A stretch of DNA of 64,000 nucleotides from Bolinopsis microptera (lineage: Eukaryota > Ctenophora > Tentaculata > Lobata > Bolinopsidae): assembly GCF_026151205.1 (NCBI RefSeq), contig NC_087083.1, positions 3,362,536-3,426,535 on the forward strand. The letters are read 5' to 3'. Positions within the stretch are counted from its first letter, which is position 1. Every line of letters begins with the position of its first letter. The notes below the pieces were generated by a model, which saw nothing but the letters and a program-made list of their open reading frames with translations, searched no databases and was not told the DNA's origin. Below, in pieces: positions 40,301 through 46,615 of the stretch. The position numbers were made by a program, and so were the translations under genes.

Positions 40301-41359
40301 TAACACACCATGTTACTATGGTAACACACCATGTTACTATGGTAACACACCATGTTACTATGGTAACACACCATGTTACTATGGTAACACACCATGTTAC
40401 TATGGTAACACACCATGTTACTATGGTAACACACCATGTTACTATAATGGTAACATACCATGTTACTATGGTAACATACCATGTTACTATGTTAACATAC
40501 CATGTTACTATGGTAACATACCATGTTACTATAATGGTAACATACCATGTTACTATGGTAACATACCATGTTACTATGGTAACATATCATGTTACTATGG
40601 TAACATGCCATGTTACTCTGGTAACATACCATGTTACTATGGTAACATACCATGTTTACTATTAATTTAACAGACATCCCTTGTACTTGAGAGATGAATT
40701 CACATGTAATTTCATCTGAAACGCTCTATAGCCATTGATTCACTAATTTGGTGCACAGTTCAGCGAATAAACACTGAGATCAGGTGATCTTAGCCACATT
40801 CCACAACCACCTACCACTACACATACGCACCTAATAACACTTTCAGTGAACATGAGCAGAATGCGACGGGAAGGAAATGACGAATTTTAAAAAGTTGGAA
40901 TTATTAAATTATTAAACGAGATTGACTCACCATTATCCGGCCCTTCCTAGTTTTAGGATAGCTGAGATCCTCGGCAAATATCTTTACCATTCTTTGGACA
41001 CTGAAGACGCGACGGAAGATGCGGGCCAGGCACATGTCTCTTGCGCTGCCGCTAGTCTTCTTTCCCTTCTGCATTATGTAAATGTACACGCTTCCTGAGG
41101 GTATCACATCTTAGTTGAGACGATAATATATAATATATAATATCATATAATAATAATATAATAATATATAATATCAGTCCTTAACAGTTCATGGAAACCA
41201 GTATTTAAGCTACTTGCTCGAGAGGTATGAGCGGCTGTTTTACTTACTGATGAGTCTCCAGATAAGGATAAAGATGAGGCCCCCAACAAAAGGGACAGTG
41301 GTTGAGATTATGAATTTTCTCCATGATCCTGCCGGCAAGCAGTTCTTGGTGCTACCCAT
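20626..41359 (-). CDS. slo/KCNMA1-like: BK (Slo1) calcium- and voltage-gated potassium channel alpha subunit, 30 exons
   Basis: Pore-forming plasma-membrane channel. Thirty exons join in phase into 1202 codons, the usual Slo1 size. Order: S0 (exon 1), S0-S1 linker (2), S1 (3), S2 (4), S3 (5), S4 RFIRAVRL and S5 (6), pore turret (7), selectivity filter STIGYGD with S6 start (8), S6 end (9), RCK1 (10-15), RCK linker (16-18), RCK2 (19-27), tail (28-30). The S0 segment separates it from Slo2. Conserved RCK1 blocks include ACLVIANKHSHEPDAEDAANI and VISIKNF. Exons 9 and 23 each have a second, frame-compatible copy, and the calcium bowl lacks the Asp cluster of bilaterian BK. Start MGSTKNC has an in-frame TAG upstream. 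Exons 29-30 and donors of exons 14 and 18 are the least certain. Confidence 0.95.
20976..21248 (-). CDS. slo/KCNMA1-like: BK exon 29: basic C-terminal tail (end uncertain)
   Basis: Acceptor gctacag; only one frame is open. Tail with LKLFAMKHRRLLRLWNKRK and RSPN. Either a weak donor gtgccc after 20976 joins exon 30, or the frame ends at TGA (20959-20961) and this is the last exon. Confidence 0.65.
21733..21813. repeat. (GTGAAA)n array
   Basis: About 12 hexamers directly downstream of the BK exon 28 donor. Confidence 0.93.
21821..21947 (-). CDS. slo/KCNMA1-like: BK exon 28: acidic C-terminal tail
   Basis: Acceptor ccggcag. VFVLAQSEMEHNFPLED continues the VF(V/C)LMQFD strand of RCK2, then an acidic, serine-rich tail. 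Donor could be gttagt (end 21821) or a GC donor 4 bases earlier. Confidence 0.82.
21968..22076. repeat. (ACTATACACT)-type irregular repeat
   Basis: Imperfect repeats of CTATACACTA in the intron just upstream of BK exon 28. Confidence 0.8.
22325..22415 (-). CDS. slo/KCNMA1-like: BK exon 27: end of RCK2
   Basis: DRYVNTAPPYDAKLRPSDK aligns with KRYVITNPPYEFELVPTD. The acceptor is a NAGNAG (atcagcag), so one codon may be optional. Donor gtattt. Confidence 0.9.
22612..22735. repeat. 20-bp minisatellite TACTGTTACCATGACAACAC
   Basis: Six copies; GTTACCATGACAAC is an asymmetric variant of the X-box-like motif. The same sequence also occurs singly near 20594, 20794 and 21323. Confidence 0.92.
22793..22911 (-). 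CDS. slo/KCNMA1-like: BK exon 26: RCK2
   Basis: Acceptor tgaccag, donor gtaaat. VYGELFEMLLRRHSMLALGL then YRCYKK matches [21 protein letters not shown]. Reading on into the intron gives an immediate GAG TAA stop, so intron retention would make a short C-terminus. Confidence 0.92.
22968..23135. repeat. 11-bp array AACTATGTAAC
   Basis: About 15 copies with occasional CATG and GTCAC variants, ending close to the exon 25 donor. Confidence 0.92.
23144..23256 (-). CDS. slo/KCNMA1-like: BK exon 25: RCK2
   Basis: Acceptor cttccag, donor gtaatt. RTRMSCRIAQISLADERFS aligns with NRDRCRVAQLALLDGPFA. Confidence 0.92.
23531..23772. repeat. 8-bp array (AGGTAACC)n between two copies of the BK exon 24 end
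   Basis: About 22 perfect octamers (23560-23741). Both flanks read ATTAAAACACTGACCGAGGTCTG-like sequence: the right copy is the genuine exon 24 end and donor, the left copy (23534-23559) a duplicate with one change. Confidence 0.93.
23757..23853 (-). CDS. slo/KCNMA1-like: BK exon 24: RCK2
   Basis: Acceptor aattacag, donor gtcagt. TFYNEKLMRIIRTLITG matches YFNDNALTLIRTLVTG. A copy of its last bases and donor lies beyond the 8-bp array at 23531-23559. Confidence 0.94.
24281..25665. repeat. 69-bp satellite-like array, about 20 copies
   Basis: Near-identical copies of a unit with CGCTATCTGGTTAGGGAGTG and (ACAAT)n. Some units carry an extra GTAAAT. Because 69 and 75 are multiples of three, long frames (over 460 codons) stay open on both strands; these are not genes. 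Located in the intron between BK exons 23b and 24. Confidence 0.96.
25737..25778. repeat. GTAACCATG repeat
   Basis: Four tandem GTAACCATG units, another X-box-like cluster. Confidence 0.85.
25840..25970 (-). CDS. slo/KCNMA1-like: BK exon 23b: calcium-bowl exon, version B
   Basis: Acceptor catgcag, donor gtaaaa, 131 bp. Encodes VQDTNVEFMVLDRGDSDQSL, then QAFIVSVLDSILSL. Phase equals exon 23a; one codon longer and more acidic. Including both 128 and 131 bp would shift the frame. Confidence 0.93.
26137..26264 (-). CDS. slo/KCNMA1-like: BK exon 23a: calcium-bowl exon, version A
   Basis: Acceptor ttttacag, donor gtaaat, 128 bp. Encodes VNDSNVQFMEKSKDSS, then QAFIVSVLDAILSL. Aligns with VNDTNVQFLDQ and AFAVSVLDSLMS. 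The run of aspartates of the classical bowl is absent. Confidence 0.93.
26437..26545 (-). CDS. slo/KCNMA1-like: BK exon 22: lead-in to the calcium bowl
   Basis: Acceptor gtggcag, donor gtaacg. Ends NRMQVPIISEI, matching VNIPIITEL. Its acceptor and first ~43 bases recur four times upstream (26647-27890). Confidence 0.9.
26563..27898. repeat. Higher-order array: 21-bp units plus copies of BK exon 22 start
   Basis: Units of TGTAACTATGGTAACTAGTAG (3, 9, 16 and 20 or so per block) alternate with ~95-bp segments starting near 26647, 26919, 27338 and 27840. Each segment contains, in transcript sense, TGT(G/A)(G/A)CAG followed by the first ~43 bases of exon 22. Confidence 0.95.
27997..28137 (-). CDS. 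slo/KCNMA1-like: BK exon 21: RCK2
   Basis: Acceptor ccaccag, donor gttatt. GSPMRREDVISAGVQNCLMC then LILSSAL and DPNLVDKETILSFL match [22 protein letters not shown]...SLQDKECILAS. Confidence 0.94.
28266..28394 (-). CDS. slo/KCNMA1-like: BK exon 20: RCK2
   Basis: Acceptor atttcag, donor gtatga. LLPLRSSNLP and DYIEKEWKDLNDFQDVYFM match MPLRASN...EYLKREWETLHNFPKV. Confidence 0.94.
28494..28583 (-). CDS. slo/KCNMA1-like: BK exon 19: RCK2 start
   Basis: Acceptor atttcag, donor gtgagt. DHIIVCVFGDTNSPTVGLRN matches [20 protein letters not shown], a signature BK sequence. Confidence 0.96.
28606..28682. repeat. Repeats of GGTAACTGACTGGTAACCAT
   Basis: Short irregular array with the CCATGGTAAC motif between BK exons 18 and 19. 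Confidence 0.8.
28722..28956. repeat. (AAAAGT)n microsatellite
   Basis: About 39 hexamers, starting about 16 bases after the BK exon 18 end. Confidence 0.95.
28972..29155 (-). CDS. slo/KCNMA1-like: BK exon 18: linker to RCK2
   Basis: Acceptor ccccacag. LDGTGAYHWREP aligns with YDSTGMFHWCAP. The donor gtacct lies within GTTACCATGGTACC, an X-box-like motif; it is the phase-consistent choice but not a strong donor. Confidence 0.85.
29307..29382 (-). CDS. slo/KCNMA1-like: BK exon 17: RCK linker
   Basis: Acceptor ctcctcag, donor gtatgt. Encodes KFIRTGLSVPVPDGQFDGQY, with no strong homology; included because phases fit both neighbours. Confidence 0.78.
29637..29710 (-). CDS. slo/KCNMA1-like: BK exon 16: cysteine-rich linker
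   Basis: Acceptor tttacag, donor gtaagt. FYCYQCHEYTSNNEISKCNC parallels [21 protein letters not shown] of vertebrate BK. Confidence 0.93.
29888..30168 (-). CDS. slo/KCNMA1-like: BK exon 15: RCK1-RCK2 linker start
   Basis: Acceptor cattcag, donor gtaggt, the longest exon (281 bp). SNELYTGAMSSDFVGMSFP, AEICLIKLHILLIGVEVE and GIFIAQNPQAVK match the corresponding Slo1 blocks. Confidence 0.95.
30309..30517. mobile_element. hAT-type MITE (209 bp) with internal minisatellite
   Basis: Terminal inverted repeats CAGTGGCGTAACT and AGTTACGCCACTG are flanked by a perfect 8-bp duplication ATGGGGTT (30301-30308 and 30518-30525). CAGTGGC ends with 8-bp duplications are typical of hAT elements. The interior is about eight copies of GGGGAGGGGGCGCTAAAA. 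Non-coding; it lies between BK exons 14 and 15. Confidence 0.88.
30693..30860 (-). CDS. slo/KCNMA1-like: BK exon 14: RCK1 end
   Basis: Encodes EHLFNVPDWNKVHGDEVIC then INELKLGLLGKSCLCPGFST, matching HLLNIPSW...ICLAELKLGFIAQSCL. Acceptor gttcag chosen by homology; donor gttagc is poor but is the only one that keeps phase with exon 15. Confidence 0.85.
31015..31084 (-). CDS. slo/KCNMA1-like: BK exon 13: RCK1
   Basis: Acceptor attcag, donor gtgctt (weak). VISIKNFRACVRVIIQIL then NYHNE aligns with VISIKNYHPKIRIITQML. Confidence 0.92.
31224..31276 (-). pseudogene. U6: U6 snRNA fragment
   Basis: On the minus strand the sequence CTAAAATTGGAACGATACAG continues AGATGATTAGCATGGCCCCTGC, matching the central part of U6 including the ACAGAGA box (with A to T just after it). 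It then passes to CACAAATTTGTG, resembling the U6 3' stem with about 12 bases missing. The 5' stem-loop is replaced by a poly-C run. Therefore a degenerate pseudogene. Confidence 0.88.
31277..31306. repeat. Poly-G run
   Basis: About 28 G residues directly abutting the U6 fragment. Confidence 0.92.
31411..31493 (-). CDS. slo/KCNMA1-like: BK exon 12: RCK1
   Basis: Acceptor placed by phase at ccgcag, donor gtgaga. Encodes CDTAKACLVIANKHSHEP and DAEDAANILR, a highly conserved BK block. Confidence 0.93.
31774..31879 (-). CDS. slo/KCNMA1-like: BK exon 11: RCK1
   Basis: Acceptor gtttcag, donor gtaaac. LMHRHFYRCQYFQGSPLGSG matches LFKRHFTQVEFYQGSVLNP. Confidence 0.94.
31996..32106 (-). CDS. slo/KCNMA1-like: BK exon 10: RCK1 start
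   Basis: Acceptor cccctcag, donor gtaagt. HVIVSGYITTSTVSNFMRDF aligns with the RCK1 beta-A/alpha-A unit ([20 protein letters not shown]). Confidence 0.94.
32138..32292. repeat. 20-bp array ACTAGTTACCATGGTAACACT
   Basis: About seven copies with CACT/CATT variants, containing the full palindrome GTTACCATGGTAAC. Lies just upstream of BK exon 10. The same unit recurs at 33169-33270. Confidence 0.93.
32528..32625. repeat. Repeat of GGAACATGTTGCTAAGGAGTAA
   Basis: Four to five imperfect copies between BK exons 9b and 10. Confidence 0.85.
32866..32970. repeat. Repeat of ATATCACTTCTATAATCTAT
   Basis: Four imperfect copies immediately downstream of the exon 9b donor. Confidence 0.85.
32987..33075 (-). 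CDS. slo/KCNMA1-like: BK exon 9b: S6 end and RCK linker, version B
   Basis: Acceptor ttgttttag, donor gtaaat, 89 bp. Encodes AVFASFGPAVVELFHKQ and SFLGEYDDSRS. It differs from 9a at the residue before the conserved S6 proline (G versus M) and in the linker. Both being spliced in would shift the frame, so use must be mutually exclusive. Confidence 0.92.
33169..33270. repeat. Second copy of the ACTAGTTACCATGGTAACACT array
   Basis: Five copies, upstream of exon 9b, of the same unit found upstream of exon 10. Confidence 0.92.
33364..33830. repeat. 37-bp array with TTTCCATAGTAACATAGCAC
   Basis: About 12-13 copies with unit GCACTATGTTTCCATAGTAA plus CATAGCACACAGAGCAT. Lies between the two alternative S6 exons. 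Confidence 0.94.
33839..33927 (-). CDS. slo/KCNMA1-like: BK exon 9a: S6 end and RCK linker, version A
   Basis: Acceptor ctattttag, donor gtaact, 89 bp. Encodes AVFASFMPALVELSQKP and SFLGEYDDSKS. Same length, phase and layout as exon 9b, so the two are alternatives at one position. Confidence 0.93.
34120..34209 (-). CDS. slo/KCNMA1-like: BK exon 8: selectivity filter and first half of S6
   Basis: Acceptor tccgcag, donor gtacgt. Encodes ITLSTIGYGDKHPSSRE followed by hydrophobic SQIIVIFIIIIGL. GYGD is the potassium filter of Slo1 rather than the GFGD of Slo3. Confidence 0.96.
34418..34501 (-). CDS. slo/KCNMA1-like: BK exon 7: turret and pore helix start
   Basis: Acceptor tatcccag, donor gtaagt. 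Encodes VDNMSAQ...GLTFWESLYFLF, aligned with LTYWECVYLLM. Confidence 0.93.
34636..34768. repeat. 43-bp tandem repeat, three copies
   Basis: Three copies of ATGGTTCTTGTATCTTGTTG followed by TTCAGTGATTACTT(C/T)ATAACAT. Confidence 0.9.
34758..37909. repeat. 3.1-kb array of BK exon 6 ends, each with a splice donor
   Basis: About 36 units of roughly 75-130 bp. In transcript sense each contains TTAGCTTCTGGTTAACTGCC, the rest of the exon 6 end through TATTTTCTG, then GTGAGTACTACTAGTAG and a variable (TGTGTGTC)n tract. The array directly abuts the genuine exon 6 and fills the intron before the pore exon. Sequence near 36060-36500 is more degraded and one unit has lost its donor. Confidence 0.96.
37910..38061 (-). 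CDS. slo/KCNMA1-like: BK exon 6: S4 voltage sensor and S5
   Basis: Acceptor accccag, donor gtgagtac. Encodes GLRFIRAVRL (S4 arginines retained) through VSFWLTAGGLYFL (S5). The last ~38 exon bases with the donor are copied about 36 times in the following intron. Confidence 0.95.
38092..38160. repeat. (ATTGTAC)n array
   Basis: About nine heptamers upstream of BK exon 6. Confidence 0.92.
38381..38492 (-). CDS. slo/KCNMA1-like: BK exon 5: S2-S3 loop and S3
   Basis: Acceptor catttcag, donor gtgagt. AKDKLSFWVELNSLIDFCTI and PPAFLTMYLGTTWL match the S3 signature FVDYFTIPPSFV. Confidence 0.95.
38679..38769 (-). CDS. slo/KCNMA1-like: BK exon 4: S1-S2 loop and S2
   Basis: Acceptor ctatttcag, donor gtaagt. 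Has the extracellular cysteine (SLERC) and IGVILDFICNIFFLWRF for S2. Confidence 0.92.
38999..39100. repeat. (ACTTATA)n and ATAATATAATAAACTTTAT repeats
   Basis: AT-rich tandem repeats just downstream of BK exon 3. Confidence 0.88.
39109..39170 (-). CDS. slo/KCNMA1-like: BK exon 3: S1 helix
   Basis: Acceptor tatttcag, donor gtaagt. Encodes TWLTMLFTIVAIILYLIDTS, aligned with the S1 end LIIYFID. Confidence 0.92.
39264..40665. repeat. 1.4-kb array of CCATGTTACTATGGTAACACA
   Basis: About 66 copies of a 21-bp unit, some with an extra AAT. Outer copies read CATACCATG and inner ones CACACCATG, suggesting expansion from the centre. Three long open frames are artefacts. Intron between BK exons 2 and 3. 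Confidence 0.96.
40931..41094 (-). CDS. slo/KCNMA1-like: BK exon 2: S0-S1 cytoplasmic linker
   Basis: Acceptor ccctcag, donor gtgagt. Basic linker (KGKKTSGSARD, RIFRRVFSVQRMVKIFAEDL) ending TRKGRIM, which aligns with TTTGRIL just before S1 in other Slo1 proteins. Confidence 0.88.
41248..41359 (-). CDS. slo/KCNMA1-like: BK exon 1: start codon and S0 helix
   Basis: Starts MGSTKNCLPAGSW and continues with a hydrophobic S0 segment ending FILIWR, matching the S0 pattern of animal Slo1. An in-frame TAG 63 bases upstream supports this start. Upstream lies (GAAAGT)n and a possible 5'UTR acceptor gttgcag near 41429. Donor gtaagt. Confidence 0.88.
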
Positions 41360-42089
41360 CCAATACTTTCACTTTCACTTTCAGTTTCTCTTTCACTTCT
41401 CTCGCTTGTTTCACGGTCCCTAGCGGCCCTGCAACATGCTAGCATTTCTCCTAGAAGTCAGTCTTCATTAGATAAATCAACTAGAATGTAATTCATGCAT
41501 CACATTTAGTTGTTTGTAAATAAATAGTGAACAAGTAGTACTATATACTATATACTATATTATATACAAATAACAAGCATTTCAAAGCAAATACAGTTTA
41601 CCGAACTGTAAACAAAAACTAATCAGCTGTAAAAGCTTCACGTAAAAATACTGAACACAAAACAATTCCTTCACTCTGTTCTTATAACAATATTCCTTTA
41701 CAAAACTATTCTTATAAATCATGTAAACTAAGATCTGTTAAAACGGTAAACGTACTGTAGTGCGACACGTACTGTAGTGCGAAACCTGAAGTTCGACAAG
41801 ACCTCCCTCTTTCGCACTAGAGTTCGTGTCGCACTACACTCCAGGTAGCGTACTGTAGTGCGACACCAGATCCTGTCATATCTCCAAGTTCAGGTCAGAT
41901 CCTATCCTTCTTATGGACCATTAAGTGATTCGTCGATTCGGCTCACGTCACGTATTCGGTATTTCGAAGTGATCCACTGATCCAGTCGTAAGCAGCAGAT
42001 GATCCTAATTCCTATCACACGCATCGTATAAAGACATATCTCTGATTGGGATAACAAGTTTATATGCTTGGGCCATACAGAAGGTCACG

Positions 42090-42221
42090 ATGATTCTACC
42101 GAAGCATACTTCTGGTTCAAGAAACGTTATCCACGACGGATACCGCTACTGCCTGGATAAGAAGCGCGACGACAAGACCTACGACGACACAGTTGGTGAC
42201 TGTCCGCGGACTGTATCCTGA
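42090..42221 (+). pseudogene. FLYWCH-like zinc-finger fragment
   Basis: Reads SGSRNVIHDGYRYCLDKKRD then DKTY and a stop at TGA. The pattern of a GY.Y core followed by basic residues and KTY fits the FLYWCH domain often fused to animal MULE transposases. The terminal WRC and histidines are missing. Confidence 0.6.
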
Positions 42222-42248
42222 AGGCTGTAAGCATTCTGCTTACTCCTC

Positions 42249-42530
42249 GGAAAGACACAAGCTCATTACAAAGCCCTCCTGGATGAGCTCCCTGCCTTTG
42301 AAGACAGCCCTGAATCTGTGATGAGTGACTACGAGAGAGCCCTGATCGACACTGTGGAGACGACCTGCCCCATAGGATGCTTCTTCCACCACATACCCGC
42401 CAGGAAACACGACCTGGTCCCGGAATACAACGCAGGTCGCAGAGAACTCTTTGTGACACTTAAGTTCTTGTCGCACTACAGTCCGGGTAACGTAGTGCGA
42501 GAGTGTCGATCTTGGAGGTTTTCGCACTAG
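42249..42530 (+). pseudogene. Mutator-like transposase fragment
   Basis: Frame contains TQAHYKALLDELP, then SVMSDYERALIDTVETTCP and GCFFHHIPARK. The D(Y/F)E.A..........P...GCFFH pattern is the MULE transposase core around its second catalytic aspartate. It is out of frame with the FLYWCH part and runs into the terminal repeats, so it is dead. Confidence 0.75.
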
Positions 42531-42719
42531 GGTACGTGTCGCATTAGGGTACGCGTCGCACTACAGTACGTGTTTCACTACAGTACGTGTCGCACTAAAG
42601 TACGTGTTGCACTACAGTACGTGTCGAACTACAGTACGTGTTGCACTACAGTACGTGTCGCACTACAGTACGTGTCGCACTACAGTACGTGTTGCACTAC
42701 AGTACGGGAATCACATAAC

Positions 42720-44500
42720 AGTATGTTAAACTAACGCTACAGGGCAGTTTACAGGCAGCCTTAGAACATGAATTATAAAGTTCATCAAGACAAGTCTACC
42801 TTATCAGTCTGCTAGTAGCAGTCTACTAACTTATTCTTATTTAATTAATTAATCATTCTAATTTGTTACTATTAACTTATTAAGAGCCTTACCTCTCACA
42901 CCGTGATCTGGAGAGCTGCCCTTAATAATATAAACATAGAAAAGATTAGTTAGCGATATTCTTATTTATCTGTGAAAATTACTAATATCATGACAAACAG
43001 GCAAAAATGAATTAGCCAAAAAGATAAATCGTACAGTTTTGTATTGTATTGTATACAATACAGTTTTGTAGGAGGCAAAACTAGGAGATTAAAAGAAGTC
43101 AGTAAAAATACGGAGTAATATCTGATATAGTATCAGTAAAAATACGGTGTAATATCTGATATAACCTAACTACAGATATGCATCAGCAGCGACCAGTTGT
43201 AAACTTGTAAAGTTAACTCATTACTGCAACTATGTACCAAATTAAAAGCGGAAAGTGCGAAACGCTCAAATTACTCAAATTAGGAAACTATCGACGGAAT
43301 TGTGAGAGTTAGTAAAACAATAAGCACTGTGGGACCAACAAGTGTTTAATTAAATAGTTTATGAAGGAGTAGCTGGGTAAACAAGTGTTTAATGCTTAAC
43401 TCACAGATCACTGGCTTCTACTTCAGAAGAGGAGGAGGAGTAAAAACATTACAATAGCTTGATATACAATACAGTTGCTGTTCCAACAAGCAAACCTGAA
43501 GTACTCGTGTCCGGGTAGGAGTAGTTAGTAATTAAATAGTTTATGAAGGAGTAGCTGGGTGATTGTCAAGAAGAAGTTCGTATAATGAGGAATAAGTTAT
43601 CTCGTGGAGTGTTAATTGTATTTATGAAGGAGTAGTGTTAATTGAAGTGTTCAGCTCATAAGTCACAGAGATTGGTTAATGAAAGTCCAATGTACGCATT
43701 GTGTAGGAAATATAGATTAATATTTACGGCAGATTTTCCCGACAATTCTGGTCGATGATCTTTTGCTCGCAAAAGAAGCCCAGAAGCAATTGGATGTGAG
43801 CACGTATGACTTGGTTTATGAAGGAGTAGCTTGGTTGCAGACAAAGCAGAGATGATTAGCTGACTACATATAATTTGATAAGGATATTTGGCAGCTAAAA
43901 ACGAAAACTCCTGATCGCACATTAACAGCTTATTAGATTTCGACCGAATCAGTCGCTGATGTAAGAACGGTCAGCAGTAATACGGCGGACAATTGTTGTG
44001 AGTCACTACAAGCCATCATTCGTGTGTCAGCAATTACAAGTGTAAATAACAGTGTATAAAGGTATAACAACACAAGTAGCAGCCTGAAAGATAAGCCTAA
44101 AAGATAAGTTACGTTCCTAATCGGAAATCACAACGTGGCTCTCATGTGAACTTATGCAGTTTAACTCGAACGTTTAAACCATTTGACAAATATCTTTATG
44201 AAGGAGCAAAGGTCATGTTAACTTTCATATCTGAACCTAAAGAAGCTAAATGAACATCATAAAACAGACGTAAATCGTGAAACTGGTGGGAAGTTTAGCC
44301 ATTATTTAACCATGAATCAGCTTCCAGTATTTAACCAATCCAGTATTATAACAAACTAAAAGCTGCAGAATAACTACTAGATGGTACCAGTGTCAAATGT
44401 CGTTGTGAATACTAGAATAGCCGCCCTAAGATACAGTCTGTCGTTACCACGTTACCAATCTTCTTATTGCCTCTATTGTAAGCAAGCAAATAGGCGAACA
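42720..44500. other. Upstream region of BK gene, no exon recognised
   Basis: AT-rich. Carries several TTTATGAAGGAGTAG or -GAGCA motifs (about 43360, 43540, 43620, 43815, 44208). Noncoding 5' exons could be hidden here. Confidence 0.5.
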
Positions 44501-44536
44501 CTCAGCACCTCATGATTGCTTCTGACATGGGGGCCG

Positions 44537-44567
44537 GAGCCGGGGGGGGGGGGGGGGGGGGGGGGTG
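44537..44567. repeat. Poly-G run
   Basis: Long G tract following CCGGAGCCG. Confidence 0.9.
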
Positions 44568-45048
44568 TTTGGAGGCGCGCTCCGATAAAAACAAATCCTG
44601 CTATTAACTTGAATTACAGACTATTTTTAACGATGAATGGCGTCAATAAGAGAATCTACAAGCATATAGTAGGTGTTATTTATTCGGTTTATTCAAAGCT
44701 TTTACACCTTTAAAAATGTCTTTTATCATTGCTCTAAGAATCAGATATAGACGATTTTAGACGTTATTAATGTTTTATCATTATGGAGTAGTCTGCGTCA
44801 GGAAGGCTCTGATATCATTCTAATTCTGCCCAGTTTTATTCAGTTTACTTCGAACTATTGGAAAAGTAATACAAAGTAACACTGATTTAACACAAGCAAA
44901 GTCCGTACATGGGGCTATACAGGTAGCGTATATCAAGATTATATATCTTACTAGTATTCGCTCTCATACAAACTAGTAAGCTGTTCATTTCCTAGCTTCA
45001 CACCTAGTGATACAATCAATATACTGATATCATTATTAATATCATTAC

Positions 45049-45652
45049 CACTCTGATACTCACTATCCTTAGTAAGAAATGCTGTGTAGTCACGCACTCT
45101 GATACTCACTATCCTTAGTAAGAAATGCTGTGTAGTCACGCACTCTGATACTCACTATCCTTAGTAAGAAATGCTGTGTAGTCACGCACTCTGATACTCA
45201 CTATCCTTAGTAAGAATGCTGTGTAGTCACGCACTCTGATACTCACTATCCTTAGTAAGGAATGCTGTGTAGTCACGCACTCTGATACTCACTATCCTTA
45301 GTAAGAAATGCTGTGTAGTCACGCACTCTGATACTCACTATCCTTAGTAAGAAATGCTGTGTAGTCACGCACTCTGATACTCACTATCCTTAGTAAGAAA
45401 TGCTGTGTAGTCACGCACTCTGATACTCACTATCCTTAGTAAGAAATGCTGTGTAGTCACGCACTCTGATACTCACTATCCTTAGTAAGAAATGCTGTGT
45501 AGTCACGCACTCTGATACTCACTATCCTTAGTAAGAAATGCTGTGTAGTCACGCACTCTGATACTCACTATCCTTAGTAAGAAATGCTGTGTAGTCACGC
45601 ACTCTGATACTCACTATCCTTAGTAAGAAATGCTGTGTAGTCACGCACGGAC
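45049..45652. repeat. 47-bp array, 13 copies
   Basis: Near-perfect unit containing CACTCTGATACTCACTATCC and TTAGTAAGAAATGCTGTGTAG. In minus sense each unit has an AG (GAGTATCAG) and a GTGAGTATC donor-like site 35 bases later. Confidence 0.95.
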
Positions 45653-45734
45653 CACACTCATAGACCACACACAACAATACTACTACTAATTATCATTCCT
45701 ACTTCATAAGAATCAGACTTAATTTGGGAACTAA

Positions 45735-45855
45735 TTACATACCTGAAGTACGCGTGAGGTACGGTGATGCGCTCGTAACCATGGTAACAGCACTGATACA
45801 TAGTCAATACACAGCATAACGCGCTGGACAGAGCGGACAAGGCAATTGTACACAA
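45735..45855 (-). other. Possible exon with hydrophobic segment, unassigned
   Basis: Minus-strand frame MCTIALSALSSALCCVLTMY then QCCYHGYERITVPHAYF, followed by AG/gtatgt. A membrane segment is plausible, but there is no recognised family, and the BK start codon with its upstream stop argues against joining it to BK coding sequence. It includes an X-box-like motif. Confidence 0.25.
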
Positions 45856-46479
45856 GCTTAATATATAGAATTAGATTAACGAGACTGCACTATTGTATTG
45901 TATTTGTATTATAATATTTATAAAGGAGTATATAATATGTATATATATATTTAAAAACCCCTTCGGCTGTAACCTGGAGGGGATTATTTAAAACATATAA
46001 GTGATAAGAAAAGTTTGTTTTTAGCAGGAGATTTCAAAATACATGTGTAAATCATCTTCAGCTGGGGATGATGTTGTGAAGGGGTGATTATATAGTATGA
46101 TGTAGTGGTGACAATGATGTAGGGGTGTGTGACGTGCAAGGGTGCAGTGGACAGGGTGGACAAAATGTTTTAAGTTTACAATACAATAACATTAAAAAAC
46201 TAGGCTTCTGAGGTAGATGAAAAGGAAATGCCAGATGGCGTGGGCTTTAGAGATGAAGCAATCTTGGGAAGGATTGGGACTTGGGTCCCATAGTGAGCTT
46301 TATTTGGTGTAGCTCATTATGTACTTCAGCTGTATTGGTGGATTATCCCCATTCTACATCACTTCGTTATCTTGATAAAACGATCAATTATCATAACAGC
46401 AAAATATCTGACAAGGTCAAGTTATCCCCTTTAAAGAAGTAGGGAGAGGGAGGGTGAGCTAGTATCTTCTTCTGGAATT

Positions 46480-46615
46480 TAATCAAAAGTTAACTAAACG
46501 TTAACTGAATGTTAACTGAATGTTAACTGAATGTTAACTGAATGTTAACTGAATGTTAATGTTAACTGAATGTTAACTGATGTTTAATGGATGTTTAATG
46601 GATGTTTACTGTCAT
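46480..46615. repeat. 11-bp array TTAACTGAATG
   Basis: About nine copies with TTTAATGGATG variants at the end. Confidence 0.9.

Larger units (their letters stand above)
41750..42715 (+). mobile_element. MULE-type DNA transposon relic with FLYWCH domain
   Basis: Arrays of a 17-19-bp subrepeat face each other: CGTACTGTAGTGCGACA on the left (41750-41865) and its inverse TGTCGCACTACAGTACG on the right (42460-42705), forming compound inverted ends. Between them lie a FLYWCH-like peptide and a Mutator-type transposase fragment. Exact borders and target duplication are not clear. Confidence 0.75.

Noticed and set aside
39229-40670. Three frames of 417-470 codons with repeated GNTPCYY-type peptides
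   Set aside because: Artefact of the 21-bp array inside a BK intron.
40665-40727. Possible small BK exon after tttcag at 40725 (MKLHVNSSLKYKG)
   Set aside because: No phase-compatible donor, and exons 2 and 3 already join to give a continuous TRKGRIM-TWL alignment with other BK proteins.
45735-45855. Upstream coding exon of BK
   Set aside because: BK exon 1 has its own start codon with an in-frame upstream TAG, so this segment cannot join in frame; kept only as an unassigned candidate.
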